Notes: generated from the letters alone by a model not told the origin. A stretch of DNA of 64,000 nt from G965214625 sp965214625 (GCA_965214625.1 OZ243962.1:2542001-2606000); one strand, 5' to 3'. Positions 34,637 through 43,873 are shown, numbered from the stretch's first letter. Numbers and translations: made by a program.

Positions 34637-34673
34637 GTGGTGACGGTTAGCCGGAGAGGCTAACCGTCACCAC
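34637..34673 (-). terminator. Strong intercistronic hairpin inside the ABC operon
   Basis: A perfect 16-bp stem: arms 34637-34652 (GTGGTGACGGTTAGCC) and 34658-34673 with a five-base loop. No U-tract follows on the minus strand, so it is more likely an mRNA-stabilising or partial-termination structure that raises binding-protein over permease level, as in other importer operons. Confidence 0.75.
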
Positions 34674-34702
34674 CTGCTGCCTATTTGACGATGCGTCGAC
34701 TC

Positions 34703-35536
34703 CTATTGACTGGGAGCGACCATGTCCTTCCATGCGGACTGGTTCTTGAACCAGTAGTCATGGCGTTCCGCCAGCCAGCCGCTGCTGGTATTGGTGACGA
34801 TCCAGTTGCTGAAGAAGTTAAGGGCATCGTGGTCTCCTTTTCTCAAGGCAAATGCCTCATCGCCCTGTGTCAGATTTTCTCCGCCAAAGGGAAGAAATAT
34901 CTTGTCGGGATGTGCTTCTGACCAAAAACGGGGTTTGGGTGCACTGGAAATCATCGCGTGCGCATTGCCGTTGACCACTTCCTGAAAGGCCTGTGCATCG
35001 TCGTCGAAACGACGAACGGTGGCTTTGGGAAACAGGTCTTGCGCCGCCTTACACGGTGTGGCACCGCGACGGCAGGCAATGGTTACATCGGTCGCATTGA
35101 AGTCCGCTTTTGAGGTGAAGCTGCCCGCAAGTTCGGTACTGGCAGCCATCTGCTGACCGGAGTGTGCGTAAGGCGTGGTGAAATTGACACTCAGGTTACG
35201 CTGCGGCGTGATGGACATGCCACCGATGATGATGTCGAATTTTTTCGCGATCAGAGCAGGAATGATTCCACTCCACGCGGTCGGCACGAACTCGACTTCC
35301 ACGCCGATGTCCTGGGCCACTTTGGTGGCGACATCGATCTCAAAGCCGATCAGGCCACCTTCCTTGTCCCGCATGGCCCAGGGGACGAACGTGGACATGC
35401 CCACTTTGAGGGATCCGCGTTTCTGGATTTCTTCGAGCAGGCCATCGGCCTGGGCGGTCCCGATGGCGATGAAACTGCCTGATATCGCCAAAACACCGGC
35501 AAGCAGGATGGATTTGAGTTTTTTAAGAATAGTCAT
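34703..35536 (-). CDS. Amino-acid-type ABC transporter periplasmic binding protein
   Basis: 277 residues with a clear signal peptide (MTILKKLKSILLAGVLAISG, cleavage near GTAQA) and an AAGGAG ribosome site before ATG 35536. The mature protein is a family 3 solute-binding protein (LKVGMSTFVPWAMRDKEG, GFEIDVATKVAQDIG, WSGIIPALIAKKFDIIIGGMS). It is preceded by a permease gene two bases upstream and followed by a strong hairpin. Ligand not predictable; the GS-like gene suggests an amine or amino acid. Confidence 0.94.
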   Translation of the reverse strand: MTILKKLKSILLAGVLAISGSFIAIGTAQADGLLEEIQKRGSLKVGMSTFVPWAMRDKEGGLIGFEIDVATKVAQDIGVEVEFVPTAWSGIIPALIAKKFDIIIGGMSITPQRNLSVNFTTPYAHSGQQMAASTELAGSFTSKADFNATDVTIACRRGATPCKAAQDLFPKATVRRFDDDAQAFQEVVNGNAHAMISSAPKPRFWSEAHPDKIFLPFGGENLTQGDEAFALRKGDHDALNFFSNWIVTNTSSGWLAERHDYWFKNQSAWKDMVAPSQ

Positions 35537-35538
35537 AA

Positions 35539-36390
35539 TTAATCTCCTTTGGGGATGGTGTTGACTTTGGTTGAATTAAGTTTCTGTTCAAACAGGCTCA
35601 CTCCGACGGAGAGTGAGATCGTGATCACAAGGTAGATGCCGGCCACAATGAACCAGATTTCGAAGGCCATGAACGTATCAGAAATCAGATTGAGACCGAC
35701 GGTTGTCAGCTCCGCGACCGCAATGACACTGACAATCGCGGAATGCTTGATCAATGAAATCAGCAGCCCCGTCAGCGGTGGCAGAATCAATGGCAGTGCT
35801 TGGGGAATGACAATGTAACGGTATTTGTCGGCGTTTTTCAGCCCAATGGCATCGCCTGCCTCGTACTGGCCCCGATCCACGCCCTGGATGCCCCCGCGGA
35901 TAATTTCTGCCGCGAACGAACCCTCAAAAAAAGCCAGGCAAAGCACGCCGGACCAGAACCGGTCGATACCGAAAATAGGTGCGAGGACAAAATAAAACAA
36001 GAACAACTGCACCAGTAAGGGGGTGTTTCGGATTGCTTCGAGATACCAAGTGGCAATCAGTCCGCCTGCGATCGAATTCGAAAGCCGCGCAAATGCCGTC
36101 ACAAAACCAATGAAAATGGCAAGAATTCCACTGATCACCGCAAGCTTGATGGTCTGTATGATGCCATACACCAGCGGACCCCAGATGATTTCGCCATCAA
36201 TGATACGGTAGAAAAAGGGGCTGACCCGATACCATTGCCAGTTGTATTCCATTGCCTCAGCCCCCTTCCAGATCAGCCAGGCCAGTACAGCAAAGACAAA
36301 GAACGCCCAAGCACATTGGCGAACGGTGCCCAAAAGGGCATGGATGTTTAGTTTCTCTGGAGGTCGGCGCCTATGGTCGCTGACAAGCAT
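35539..36390 (-). CDS. Amino-acid-type ABC transporter permease (first)
   Basis: 283 residues of the HisQ/HisM type with about five to six membrane segments and coupling loop GQYEAGDAIGLKNADKYRYIVIPQA. First gene of the importer operon (permease, binding protein, hairpin, permease, ATPase). Its promoter should lie in the 36391-36823 gap. Confidence 0.93.
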   Translation of the reverse strand: MLVSDHRRRPPEKLNIHALLGTVRQCAWAFFVFAVLAWLIWKGAEAMEYNWQWYRVSPFFYRIIDGEIIWGPLVYGIIQTIKLAVISGILAIFIGFVTAFARLSNSIAGGLIATWYLEAIRNTPLLVQLFLFYFVLAPIFGIDRFWSGVLCLAFFEGSFAAEIIRGGIQGVDRGQYEAGDAIGLKNADKYRYIVIPQALPLILPPLTGLLISLIKHSAIVSVIAVAELTTVGLNLISDTFMAFEIWFIVAGIYLVITISLSVGVSLFEQKLNSTKVNTIPKGD

Positions 36391-36823
36391 TGGTTCGATC
36401 TTGTTTGTGTGTCTGTTTGCGATAAAACAACGCGTGAACCATTATTATCCGAAAAGGGTGATTGGGCAATGACAATGATCGTCTTTGAATAACAATATCG
36501 TGTATGTTAGCAAAAAACGTGTCCGGGTGTCAGCGTAATGGGCCCTATCTGTCTGGGCCCTATCCATTGGCACTTCGGGTTCATCCCGCTCATGAAGACC
36601 ATGTGGATTGGCCTGCACGATTAACCCAACTTGTGGAACTGTTGAGCCAGTGGACCACTGGCTTGGTGCTGCTGATAGTTCGGGTGGCGCATCGACGTAG
36701 CGTGTACCGTAGCCGGTAATGATCGTTTTGTCGCATGACGCCGATTCACTGTGCCGTTCGCGGATCATGTTCTTCTTGTCACTAGGCGGATTCCCTTGGA
36801 ACGTGGCCTCACTGATGATCCTA
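36391..36823. other. Intergenic region upstream of the amino-acid ABC operon
   Basis: 433 bases without a credible gene. It holds the importer promoter (right of 36390, minus strand). Two sequence patterns stand out: a direct repeat GGGCCCTATC at 36540-36549 and 36555-36564, and a palindrome AGCCAGTGG-A-CCACTGGCT at 36645-36663 (perfect 9-bp arms around one base), which has the look of a regulator site. Confidence 0.5.
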
Positions 36824-37429
36824 TCAGACGGATAAATTGGTATTCGAAGTCCTTTTTCCGACTCCCCCGCTTGCCTTGAGTGCTTCCTTGAACCGATTTC
36901 TTGCCCGTGCGCTGTGAATATAGTCATAGTCCCTGGGATAAGGGGCACCCGCTTCAATGTACAAGGCGCCCAGCGATGGACCCGGTCGGTCAAGAAATCC
37001 GGCAACCTGTTGACGAAAATGATCCAGGTTGCGGAAACTTTCGGCACACCGATAACCGGCTGCCATCGCCATGGCCGCGAAATCGACCTTGTCGCTACCC
37101 GGTATCGGATGCCTCCCGTTAACTTCATAGATGCCGTTGACGAAAACAAAATGATGGAAATTGGTTGGTGCCGCATGGCCCACGGTGACCAGTGAGCCAA
37201 GATTCATGAGCAGACTGCCATCACCATCAAAGATCACGACCTGCTTGTCCGGTCGTGATAATGCCAGCCCGAGGCCGTGTGAAGAGGCTTGGCCCATGGC
37301 CCCGGTGGCGACGTAATTCAGTCCCCGGGGATTGATTGCCATCCAATCGAAGCAGGTCTGATACACGGCAACGACAATCTCATCGCTGATATGCTGTTTC
37401 AGGATGTCGAGTACATGGTCGCGTCTCAT
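36824..37429 (-). CDS. ThDP-dependent decarboxylase, beta (ThDP-binding) subunit
   Basis: 201 residues from ATG 37429, which overlaps the upstream stop codon (ATGA). The ThDP/Mg motif is present: GDGSLLMNLG followed after the usual interval by VFVNGIYEVNG. GAMGQASSHGLGLALS precedes it. The size and two-subunit arrangement resemble ComE of sulfopyruvate decarboxylase (ComDE) and the C-terminal half of phosphonopyruvate decarboxylase. It would decarboxylate a 2-oxoacid to an aldehyde together with the alpha subunit. Which 2-oxoacid is unknown; sulfopyruvate is attractive because other sulfonate-type genes are nearby, but this is inference. Confidence 0.85.
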   Translation of the reverse strand: MRRDHVLDILKQHISDEIVVAVYQTCFDWMAINPRGLNYVATGAMGQASSHGLGLALSRPDKQVVIFDGDGSLLMNLGSLVTVGHAAPTNFHHFVFVNGIYEVNGRHPIPGSDKVDFAAMAMAAGYRCAESFRNLDHFRQQVAGFLDRPGPSLGALYIEAGAPYPRDYDYIHSARARNRFKEALKASGGVGKRTSNTNLSV

Positions 37430-37971
37430 GGCAGGGGGGACCGGCCGATGAGAAAACAAAAGGGCGAGGCATTCCGGTAAGCCCGGTCGATATCCCGGGC
37501 AATGTCAGTGACATCATCCGGTTCCTCGATCAATCGATAGGGAATTGTCATGGCCTGTAAAACCGGTTCGATGATCCTGACACCGTACGAATCGGATTCC
37601 GGGGGGCTGCGGTTGGGTTCCTTGCCCTGCAAGCCGACCATCATGCATACGGGCAGGCGGTAGTCCATTGCGATGGCGCGAACCGCATTCAGGGAATCCA
37701 TCAGTCCGGTCTGCTGCATCAGGAGGATGGCCCGGGTATCGCTGTAGGACATCGCGGCACAAATCGACACCCCCTCATCCTCCTTGCAGATGCGGATCAA
37801 GTTGAAATCCCGTTCACGGGCGATCGGCCACAACAATCCTTCACTGGTGACGATATCGGGTACCGCAATCACAAACCGGATGGCAGCCTGTTTCAGGGAT
37901 TTTATGATCGACTTTCCCGAGGGGTGAGCGACGGTCGTCCCCGTTGGGGTGATCACGTGGTCGTTACTCAT
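37426..37971 (-). CDS. ThDP-dependent decarboxylase, alpha (PYR-domain) subunit
   Basis: 181 residues from ATG 37971, overlapping the stop of the aminotransferase gene (ATGA). It contains the pyrimidine-binding domain: the catalytic-type Glu in CKEDEGVSICAAMSYS and the LMQQTGLMDSLNA helix typical of sulfopyruvate/phosphonopyruvate decarboxylase alpha parts. An N-terminal extension upstream (to 38052) in the same frame is out of character. Forms a complex with the beta subunit encoded next. Confidence 0.85.
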   Translation of the reverse strand: MSNDHVITPTGTTVAHPSGKSIIKSLKQAAIRFVIAVPDIVTSEGLLWPIARERDFNLIRICKEDEGVSICAAMSYSDTRAILLMQQTGLMDSLNAVRAIAMDYRLPVCMMVGLQGKEPNRSPPESDSYGVRIIEPVLQAMTIPYRLIEEPDDVTDIARDIDRAYRNASPFCFLIGRSPLP

Positions 37972-39062
37972 GCGGCTGTCTGCATGAATTCGGTGATGCC
38001 CAGTGCCGCGGCATCGACCTCGGTCTCCTTGCCCAGTGTCACCCGGATACAATGCGCATAGAGTGGGGAGGCGAAACGCCTGACCGAAATACCCTGTCGT
38101 CGGAGGTGTTCGGCGGCAGCAACGGCCGGACGGTCCCGGTTTGGAAACCCGATCAATACGAAATTGGCCTGACTGGGGTAGACGGTCAGTCCCAATTGTC
38201 TCATCCGGGCCGAAAAGCAGTCACGGCTGGCCCGATTGATCCGAAATATCCGGTTGACATGATCCCGGTCCTCCAGCGCCGCGAGCGCAGCGGCCGTGGA
38301 CGGACTGGACAGGGGAAAGGTCAGTCCGATGCGCCGGATGGTGTCGATAATCGCTTTTGCGCCATAAGCCCAACCCACGCGAGCACCCGCCAGGCCGAAT
38401 ATCTTTGAAAATGTCCGGGTCATCACCACATTGTCCGCCTCACTGGCCAGTTGATGCCCCGGTTCATGGCCCGGCATCTCGACATACTCTTCATAGGCGC
38501 AATCAATCACGAGCAACACACTCTCCGGTAATCCCGTATGCAGGCGCCTTATTTCGCTGCCGGTCAGGCAGGTGCCGGCCGGATTTTCCGGATTGGCGAG
38601 GTAGACCATCCGGGTCCGGTCTGTCACGGCATCAAGCAGTGCATCGACAGAGGTGGCGAAATCATCATGCGGAACACTGACCGGCCAGGCATCGTTGGCA
38701 TAGGCGTAATTGGGCGTTTTGAGATAGCCGCTGACGCTGCGAATCAGTTCGGTTCCCGGGTCGAGGAAGGCACGGGCAAGCCGCGACAACAGGTCATCCG
38801 AGCCATGTCCGATGGTGATGGCCTCCCGATCAAGATCAAAACGACTGGCGAGGGCGGGTGCCAGCTGTGCCTCGGGATTTTCCTGATAACGTTCAATACC
38901 CACAAGCGCCTGAGTCGCTGCACTGATCGCCGCTGGGCTCGGGCCGTATGCGTTCTCGTTCGAGTCCAGGGCAACGGTGATGGGCGGGTGGTGTGCATCA
39001 CCGTCGCCAAGCATGTGAGGCTTGATTCGTCGTATACCGCGTTTCGGACAAAGCGGGGGCAT
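37968..39062 (-). CDS. HisC-like PLP aminotransferase
   Basis: About 364 residues from ATG 39062 (an earlier ATG at 39098 is possible; neither has a clear ribosome site). Fold type I aminotransferase of the histidinol-phosphate class: NENAYGPSP near the start, GHGSDDLL, NPENPAGT, DCAYEEY and the PLP lysine in TRTFSKIFGLAGARVG. It is coupled by ATGA overlaps to both decarboxylase subunit genes, so it likely makes the 2-oxoacid they decarboxylate rather than acting in histidine synthesis. Divergent from the deacylase gene with a 137-base shared promoter gap. Confidence 0.9.
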   Translation of the reverse strand: MPPLCPKRGIRRIKPHMLGDGDAHHPPITVALDSNENAYGPSPAAISAATQALVGIERYQENPEAQLAPALASRFDLDREAITIGHGSDDLLSRLARAFLDPGTELIRSVSGYLKTPNYAYANDAWPVSVPHDDFATSVDALLDAVTDRTRMVYLANPENPAGTCLTGSEIRRLHTGLPESVLLVIDCAYEEYVEMPGHEPGHQLASEADNVVMTRTFSKIFGLAGARVGWAYGAKAIIDTIRRIGLTFPLSSPSTAAALAALEDRDHVNRIFRINRASRDCFSARMRQLGLTVYPSQANFVLIGFPNRDRPAVAAAEHLRRQGISVRRFASPLYAHCIRVTLGKETEVDAAALGITEFMQTAA

Positions 39063-39199
39063 CGATTGATTCGGGGAATAATGGGTAACGCCAACCATCA
39101 CCAAAATAAGAATGGGCCTATCCTATCACAGGGAAAGTTGATTTTATCAGCCCGATTTCATTTATACTCCAATTGACGCCGATGCGCTATCGTCTGAGT

Positions 39200-40222
39200 A
39201 TGCCAAAGAGACCGAGCCGAATTCACTGTACCATCGATCTTGCACAGCAGGGCCGACAGGTGGGCGACCTTTATGTGAAGTGGTCCGACAATCGAAGACC
39301 ACTGGGGGTTTATGCGGTTCCGATCCTTTCCCTGCATGGTGGTCCCGGGCCAACGGTATTGCTGACAGGCGGGGTTCACGGGGATGAGTTTGAGGGTCCG
39401 GCCGCATTGATGCGACTGGCCGGGTCGCTGACGGTGGATGAAATCCAGGGAAGAGTGATTGTATTGCCTGCGGTCAGTCCCGTTGCGGTCTTCGCTTCGA
39501 GCCGCGTTTCACCGCTCGATGGGATGAATATGAACCGGGCTTTTCCGGGGGACCCCAACGGCGGTCCGACCGCGATGGTGGCACACTATATCGAAACCGA
39601 GCTGATTCCACGGTGTGATGCCGCCATCGATTTGCACAGCGGCGGCAAAGGTGCCCTGTTTGCCCCGTGTGTACTGACGGCACTGCACGGTGAGACCGGG
39701 GTGCGCAACTGGAGACTGGCCTGTGCCTTCGGGGCTCCTTATATCTGGATGATGAATGCGCAGAATGATGATCGGTCAGTGAATGCGGCGGCGGGTCGAC
39801 AATCCGTGCCCATGATTGCGGTTGAACTGGGCGGTGGCGGGACCTGCGACCCGGCAATGACCTCGTTGGCAGAACAGGGTGTGCGACGGTGTCTTTCAGC
39901 ACTGGGGGTGATTGCGGCGACCGCGGGAGAACACGGTGACACGGTGACGCCGACCTGTGTGGAGATTCAATCGGCAAGACAGCATTTTATCGCACCGGCC
40001 GCCGGTCTGTTTGATCGCGATTTTCGGATTGGCGATCAGGTAAGGACGGGCCAACCGGCAGGGTGGCTCCATTTTCCGGATGAACCGCAGCGAGCGTCGC
40101 TGGCACTGGCCTTTCCCGTTGACGGCATCGTGTTTGCACACAGTTATCGCGGCCAGGTTGAACGCGGCGAGATGCTGGCCGTGATCGCGAACCGCGCTGC
40201 CCCCCCCGAATTCAACGCATGA
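39200..40222 (+). CDS. Succinylglutamate desuccinylase/aspartoacylase-family hydrolase (DoeB-like)
   Basis: About 340 residues from ATG 39200 (ATG 39182 adds six). Zinc carboxypeptidase-like fold: the metal ligands are in GVHGDEFEGP (His/Glu) and AIDLHSGG (His), with NRAFPGDP between and VELGGGG carrying the catalytic Glu. The pattern matches DoeB, the N-acetyl-L-2,4-diaminobutyrate deacetylase of ectoine breakdown, and relatives. It hydrolyses an N-acyl amino compound. Its stop overlaps the ALDH start (ATGA). Divergent from the aminotransferase-decarboxylase genes. Confidence 0.88.
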   Translation: MPKRPSRIHCTIDLAQQGRQVGDLYVKWSDNRRPLGVYAVPILSLHGGPGPTVLLTGGVHGDEFEGPAALMRLAGSLTVDEIQGRVIVLPAVSPVAVFASSRVSPLDGMNMNRAFPGDPNGGPTAMVAHYIETELIPRCDAAIDLHSGGKGALFAPCVLTALHGETGVRNWRLACAFGAPYIWMMNAQNDDRSVNAAAGRQSVPMIAVELGGGGTCDPAMTSLAEQGVRRCLSALGVIAATAGEHGDTVTPTCVEIQSARQHFIAPAAGLFDRDFRIGDQVRTGQPAGWLHFPDEPQRASLALAFPVDGIVFAHSYRGQVERGEMLAVIANRAAPPEFNA

Positions 40223-41700
40223 TCCACACGTACCGGCACTTTATAGGGGGCCAGTGGCATGCGCCATCCGGTGGACAATGGATCGAATCCGTTGATCCGG
40301 CCACCGCGGCTGTGTGGACCCGGATTCCCCGCGGAAACAGGGCCGATGCGGCCCTCGCGGTGGAATCGGCGCACGCTGCGTTTTGTCAGTCCTCTTGGGG
40401 CACCGGTTCGCGCGAACAGCGCTGTCAATCGATTTTGGATCTGGCCGATACGCTGGAACAAAGGTGGCCTGAACTGGTCGAGCCGGAGATCCGTGACAAC
40501 GGAAAACGGATTGTCGAAGTCGAAGCGCAGTGTCGGGGGCTGCACACCTGGTATCGCTATTTTGCCAGGCAGGCACTGACCATTGACCCGCATCCACTGG
40601 ATAACCAGGTGCCTGACATCACCAACACGGCCCATTACCATCCTTATGGCGTGGTGATCGCCATTACACCCTGGAATTCACCACTGATGATTGCCGCCTG
40701 GAAGATGGCGCCGGCGTTAGCGGCAGGCAATACCATTGTGATCAAACCATCGGAGCATGCCTCTGCCTCGACGCTGGAGTTTGCCCGGCTGTGTCAGGCC
40801 TCCGCATTGCCCGCGGGTGTGGTCAATGTCGTCACCGGCTGGGGTCACGAGGTCGGCGAAGCCCTGGTCAGGCATCCCTTGGTCCGCAAGGTGACCTTTA
40901 CCGGTTCGGAGGCGGGCGGAAGCCGGGTCGCGGCAGTGGCCGCTGACAGCGTACTCCCGGTGACGCTGGAACTGGGTGGCAAGTCTTCCCAGTTGCTGTT
41001 TGCCGATGCGGATCTGGACAGCGCGATTAACGGTATTTTGGCCGGCATTTTCCTGTCCAATGGACAGACCTGTGTCGCAGGATCGAGATTGATTGTTGAA
41101 AAATCGATACACCGTGAGGTGGTCGAGCGAATCGTACAGCGGGCCCGGGCACTGCGTGCCGGTGACCCGATGAATCCGGCAACCGAGATCGCGCCGCTGG
41201 CCAATGCCGCCCATCTTGACAAGGTCCTTTCAATGATTGCCGAGGCCAAGGCTCAGGGTGCCCGATGTGTCTGTGGCGGAGAGCGCATTTATCCCAGGGA
41301 CAGGCCCGACGGTTATTATGTCGCGCCGACCGTATTTGACCCGGTATCGCCACAGATGTCACTGTGGAATGAAGAAGTCTTCGGTCCGGTGCTGGCGGTG
41401 GCAGAATTCGATTCGGAAGAGCAGGCATTACGCATGGCCAATGAGACACGCTATGGATTGGCCGCCGGGGTGTGGACCGGCAATCCGCAAGTCGCAGACC
41501 GCATGGCGGCCGGATTGGACGTGGGCACCGTGTATGTGAACCACTATCGCAGTGTCAGCCCCGGGTCACCGATTGGGGGCGTCAAGCGTTCGGGCTACGG
41601 TCGGGAACTTGGCCCGGACGCCATCAAGGATTTTTTGCAGATCAAGTCGGTGTGGAAGGGAGCGGCCTCCTATCCGGATCCTTTCCCGGTTCAGGGCTGA
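40219..41700 (+). CDS. NAD(P)-dependent aldehyde dehydrogenase
   Basis: 493 residues, standard length. General base Glu251 (LELGGKSS) and catalytic Cys285 (GQTCVAGSR) show the canonical spacing of 34. The betaine/lactaldehyde-type ALDH superfamily pattern continues with EEVFGPVLAV. Coupled to the deacylase gene and just across from a ThDP decarboxylase that would produce an aldehyde, so it plausibly oxidises that aldehyde. Substrate not predicted more closely. Confidence 0.94.
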   Translation: MIHTYRHFIGGQWHAPSGGQWIESVDPATAAVWTRIPRGNRADAALAVESAHAAFCQSSWGTGSREQRCQSILDLADTLEQRWPELVEPEIRDNGKRIVEVEAQCRGLHTWYRYFARQALTIDPHPLDNQVPDITNTAHYHPYGVVIAITPWNSPLMIAAWKMAPALAAGNTIVIKPSEHASASTLEFARLCQASALPAGVVNVVTGWGHEVGEALVRHPLVRKVTFTGSEAGGSRVAAVAADSVLPVTLELGGKSSQLLFADADLDSAINGILAGIFLSNGQTCVAGSRLIVEKSIHREVVERIVQRARALRAGDPMNPATEIAPLANAAHLDKVLSMIAEAKAQGARCVCGGERIYPRDRPDGYYVAPTVFDPVSPQMSLWNEEVFGPVLAVAEFDSEEQALRMANETRYGLAAGVWTGNPQVADRMAAGLDVGTVYVNHYRSVSPGSPIGGVKRSGYGRELGPDAIKDFLQIKSVWKGAASYPDPFPVQG

Positions 41701-41741
41701 AGAGGATTGCATCGAATGGGGATGAACCGGGTCTTGAAAAA

Positions 41742-41782
41742 AACAGCCTGTCTTGTAATCCGGCGCTTGCCGACAGACTGTT
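41742..41782. repeat. Imperfect inverted repeat between ALDH and TauD-like genes
   Basis: Arms AACAGCCTGTC (41742-41752) and GACAGACTGTT (41772-41782) pair in ten of eleven positions with a 19-base spacer. Read on the minus strand the stem is followed by a run of T (complement of the A-run 41737-41743), so it would terminate an antisense transcript; on the plus strand it has no T-run. Confidence 0.4.
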
Positions 41783-41808
41783 AGTGGAGTGGAGAGCGGT
41801 TTCGGGCC

Positions 41809-42672
41809 ATGCAATCAGATTTTCATGTTCAACCACAAATCGGGGGTCTGGGCGCCGAAATTCTGGATGTCGACCTCTCATCCGACCTGTCGGCACAGTG
41901 TATCGAGAAGATCAGGCAGTGCCTCTGGAAATACCATGTCATCGTCTTTCGGGAACAACAGCTGACACCGCAGGATCAGTGCGCATTTGCATCGAAACTC
42001 GGGACGCTGAAAAGACATCCTTTTATTAACAGTCTTGAGGGCTTTCCGGAAATCATGGTGGTCCGCAAGGAACCGGATGAACAGCATAATTTCGCCGGGG
42101 CATGGCACACGGATACCAGTTACCAGGCCACGCCTGCCATGGGATCCATGCTCCACGCCGTCGAGGTCCCGGAGAATCTTGGCGATACCCTGTTTTGTAA
42201 CATGGTGGCTGCCTGCGAGGCACTGAGTCCCGCTTTCAGGTCATTCCTTGAGCCGTTGCGCGCCATCCACAGTTTTACCGGGCGGTCACTGGCCGGTCGT
42301 GAACAGGATCTGGGATATGGGGCACTGGCAAGCAATCATCAGGCCGCCCCCAAGGTGTTGCAGCCGGTCATTCGGATGCACCCGGAGTCTGCCCGGCGGG
42401 CGCTTTATGTCAATCCGATGTTTACCGAATCGATTGCCGGATTGACGAGCGGTGAAAGTGACACGCTGCTAGAGTACCTGTTTTCCCATGCCATCCACCC
42501 GGAATTTATCTATCGGTTACGCTGGCAGGTCGGGACAGTGGTAATTTGGGATAATCTGAGCACGATGCATTGTCCGCTCAATGACTATGGCGGCCATCGA
42601 CGTGTCATGCACCGCGTTGTCATTGCCGGGACACAGACATCCGGTACGCCGATTGAACCCCCGGGTGCCTGA
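41809..42672 (+). CDS. TauD/TfdA-family Fe(II)/2-oxoglutarate dioxygenase (second)
   Basis: 287 residues. Facial triad His100-x-Asp102 and distal His254, with the 2-oxoglutarate Arg269 fifteen residues on. Related to the enzyme at 868-1737 but from a different subgroup. It follows the ALDH gene by 108 bases and may release an amine, sulfite or aldehyde that feeds the neighbouring enzymes. Substrate unknown. Confidence 0.9.
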   Translation: MQSDFHVQPQIGGLGAEILDVDLSSDLSAQCIEKIRQCLWKYHVIVFREQQLTPQDQCAFASKLGTLKRHPFINSLEGFPEIMVVRKEPDEQHNFAGAWHTDTSYQATPAMGSMLHAVEVPENLGDTLFCNMVAACEALSPAFRSFLEPLRAIHSFTGRSLAGREQDLGYGALASNHQAAPKVLQPVIRMHPESARRALYVNPMFTESIAGLTSGESDTLLEYLFSHAIHPEFIYRLRWQVGTVVIWDNLSTMHCPLNDYGGHRRVMHRVVIAGTQTSGTPIEPPGA

Positions 42673-42865
42673 TGACACTGTCCGGATGTCCGCAGAGCGC
42701 CCCGGTCGTTGCCGTCGAGCGACTAGCGCGAACATTGCAGCTGCGTTATCCACCCGGCCTGATGGTGCGGTAAATGCAATACCCGACCGATCACAAATTG
42801 AAGTATTTCTCAGTTCTGGCAAATAGATACTTACTTCTACGGTCTATGCAATATGATGTTGAAAA

Positions 42866-43873
42866 ATGAACAACAACCATCATCGCTATTCAAACCTGGT
42901 CGAAGAGCTTGGTTTGGGACGCAAGGAGGAAGTCCAGACCATTGACCCTTTAGCTGGCGGCGTCTCTTCCAACATTGTCAAGGTAATTGTGGGAGACAGG
43001 ACGTTTTGTTTGAAGTGCGCCCTGGAAAAACTGAAAGTTGAACAGGATTGGCAAGCGCCGACACATCGAAACACAGCAGAGTATGCCTGGTTGGAAGTCG
43101 CATCCCGGGTAAATTCTGCGGGCTCGGTAAAATTATTCGGAAAATCGAATGAAGAGCCCTGCTTTGCCATGGAGTACATTGGTGGAAGCGATGTCTACTT
43201 GTGGAAAGCCAGCCTGTTAGAGGGAATGGTTTCAACTACTGAAGTGGAAAGAGTGGGCGAATCCATAGGCAGGATCCACTCATCATCGACCCGCAAGGAA
43301 TTTTTGAATCTCGCATTTGATAATCGTGATGATTTTCACCAACTCCGCCTGGATCCCTACCTGATTTCCACTGCATCCAGGCACCCTCAACTTGCGGACG
43401 TCCTGCTCCAACAGGCAGAGCAGCTCTACGAAGCGGACTCTGTATTGATTCACGGAGATGTCAGCCCCAAGAACATCCTGTTTCGCGGCGGCCATCCTGT
43501 TGTACTGGATGCAGAATGCGCCACCATGGGCGACCCCGGTTTCGATGCGGCATTTTGCCTGAACCACCTGATATTGAAGGCAATCCACCTCCCAGCAGTT
43601 CGCCGGAAAATGTTCGAAAGCGCGATACTGCTGTGGAACGCATACGCATCCAGGGTTGACTGGGAGGACGCGAATCAACTTCAGACGAGGGTTTGCGATC
43701 TCATACCCATGTTAATGCTTGCCCGAATCGACGGGAAATCACCGGTTGAGTATCTAAGTGAAAACAACCGCGAACTGGTACGAGATATTTCAATTCAAAT
43801 GATCAAACAACGATCAACCGATCTGCGAAGTCTGGTGGGTTGTATTTCGTCAAAACTGAAGAGAATCGCCTGA
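42866..43873 (+). CDS. APH-fold small-molecule kinase (MtnK-like)
   Basis: 335 residues of the aminoglycoside phosphotransferase/methylthioribose kinase fold. Glycine-rich start GGVSSNIVKV, Brenner motif HGDVSPKNILF with catalytic Asp and metal-binding Asn, and metal motif VVLDAECATMGDPGFD. It should phosphorylate a hydroxyl of a small metabolite. Its stop and the enolase-like start share a base (TGATG), so the two proteins are translationally coupled and probably work in sequence. Confidence 0.88.
   Translation: MNNNHHRYSNLVEELGLGRKEEVQTIDPLAGGVSSNIVKVIVGDRTFCLKCALEKLKVEQDWQAPTHRNTAEYAWLEVASRVNSAGSVKLFGKSNEEPCFAMEYIGGSDVYLWKASLLEGMVSTTEVERVGESIGRIHSSSTRKEFLNLAFDNRDDFHQLRLDPYLISTASRHPQLADVLLQQAEQLYEADSVLIHGDVSPKNILFRGGHPVVLDAECATMGDPGFDAAFCLNHLILKAIHLPAVRRKMFESAILLWNAYASRVDWEDANQLQTRVCDLIPMLMLARIDGKSPVEYLSENNRELVRDISIQMIKQRSTDLRSLVGCISSKLKRIA

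Noticed and set aside
36445..37200. 251-codon minus-strand open frame
   Set aside because: Overlaps the ThDP beta-subunit gene in another frame and runs through a non-coding gap; no family features.
41742..41782. Terminator for the ALDH gene
   Set aside because: The T-run is on the minus-strand side only, so it cannot terminate the plus-strand transcript; listed as an inverted repeat.
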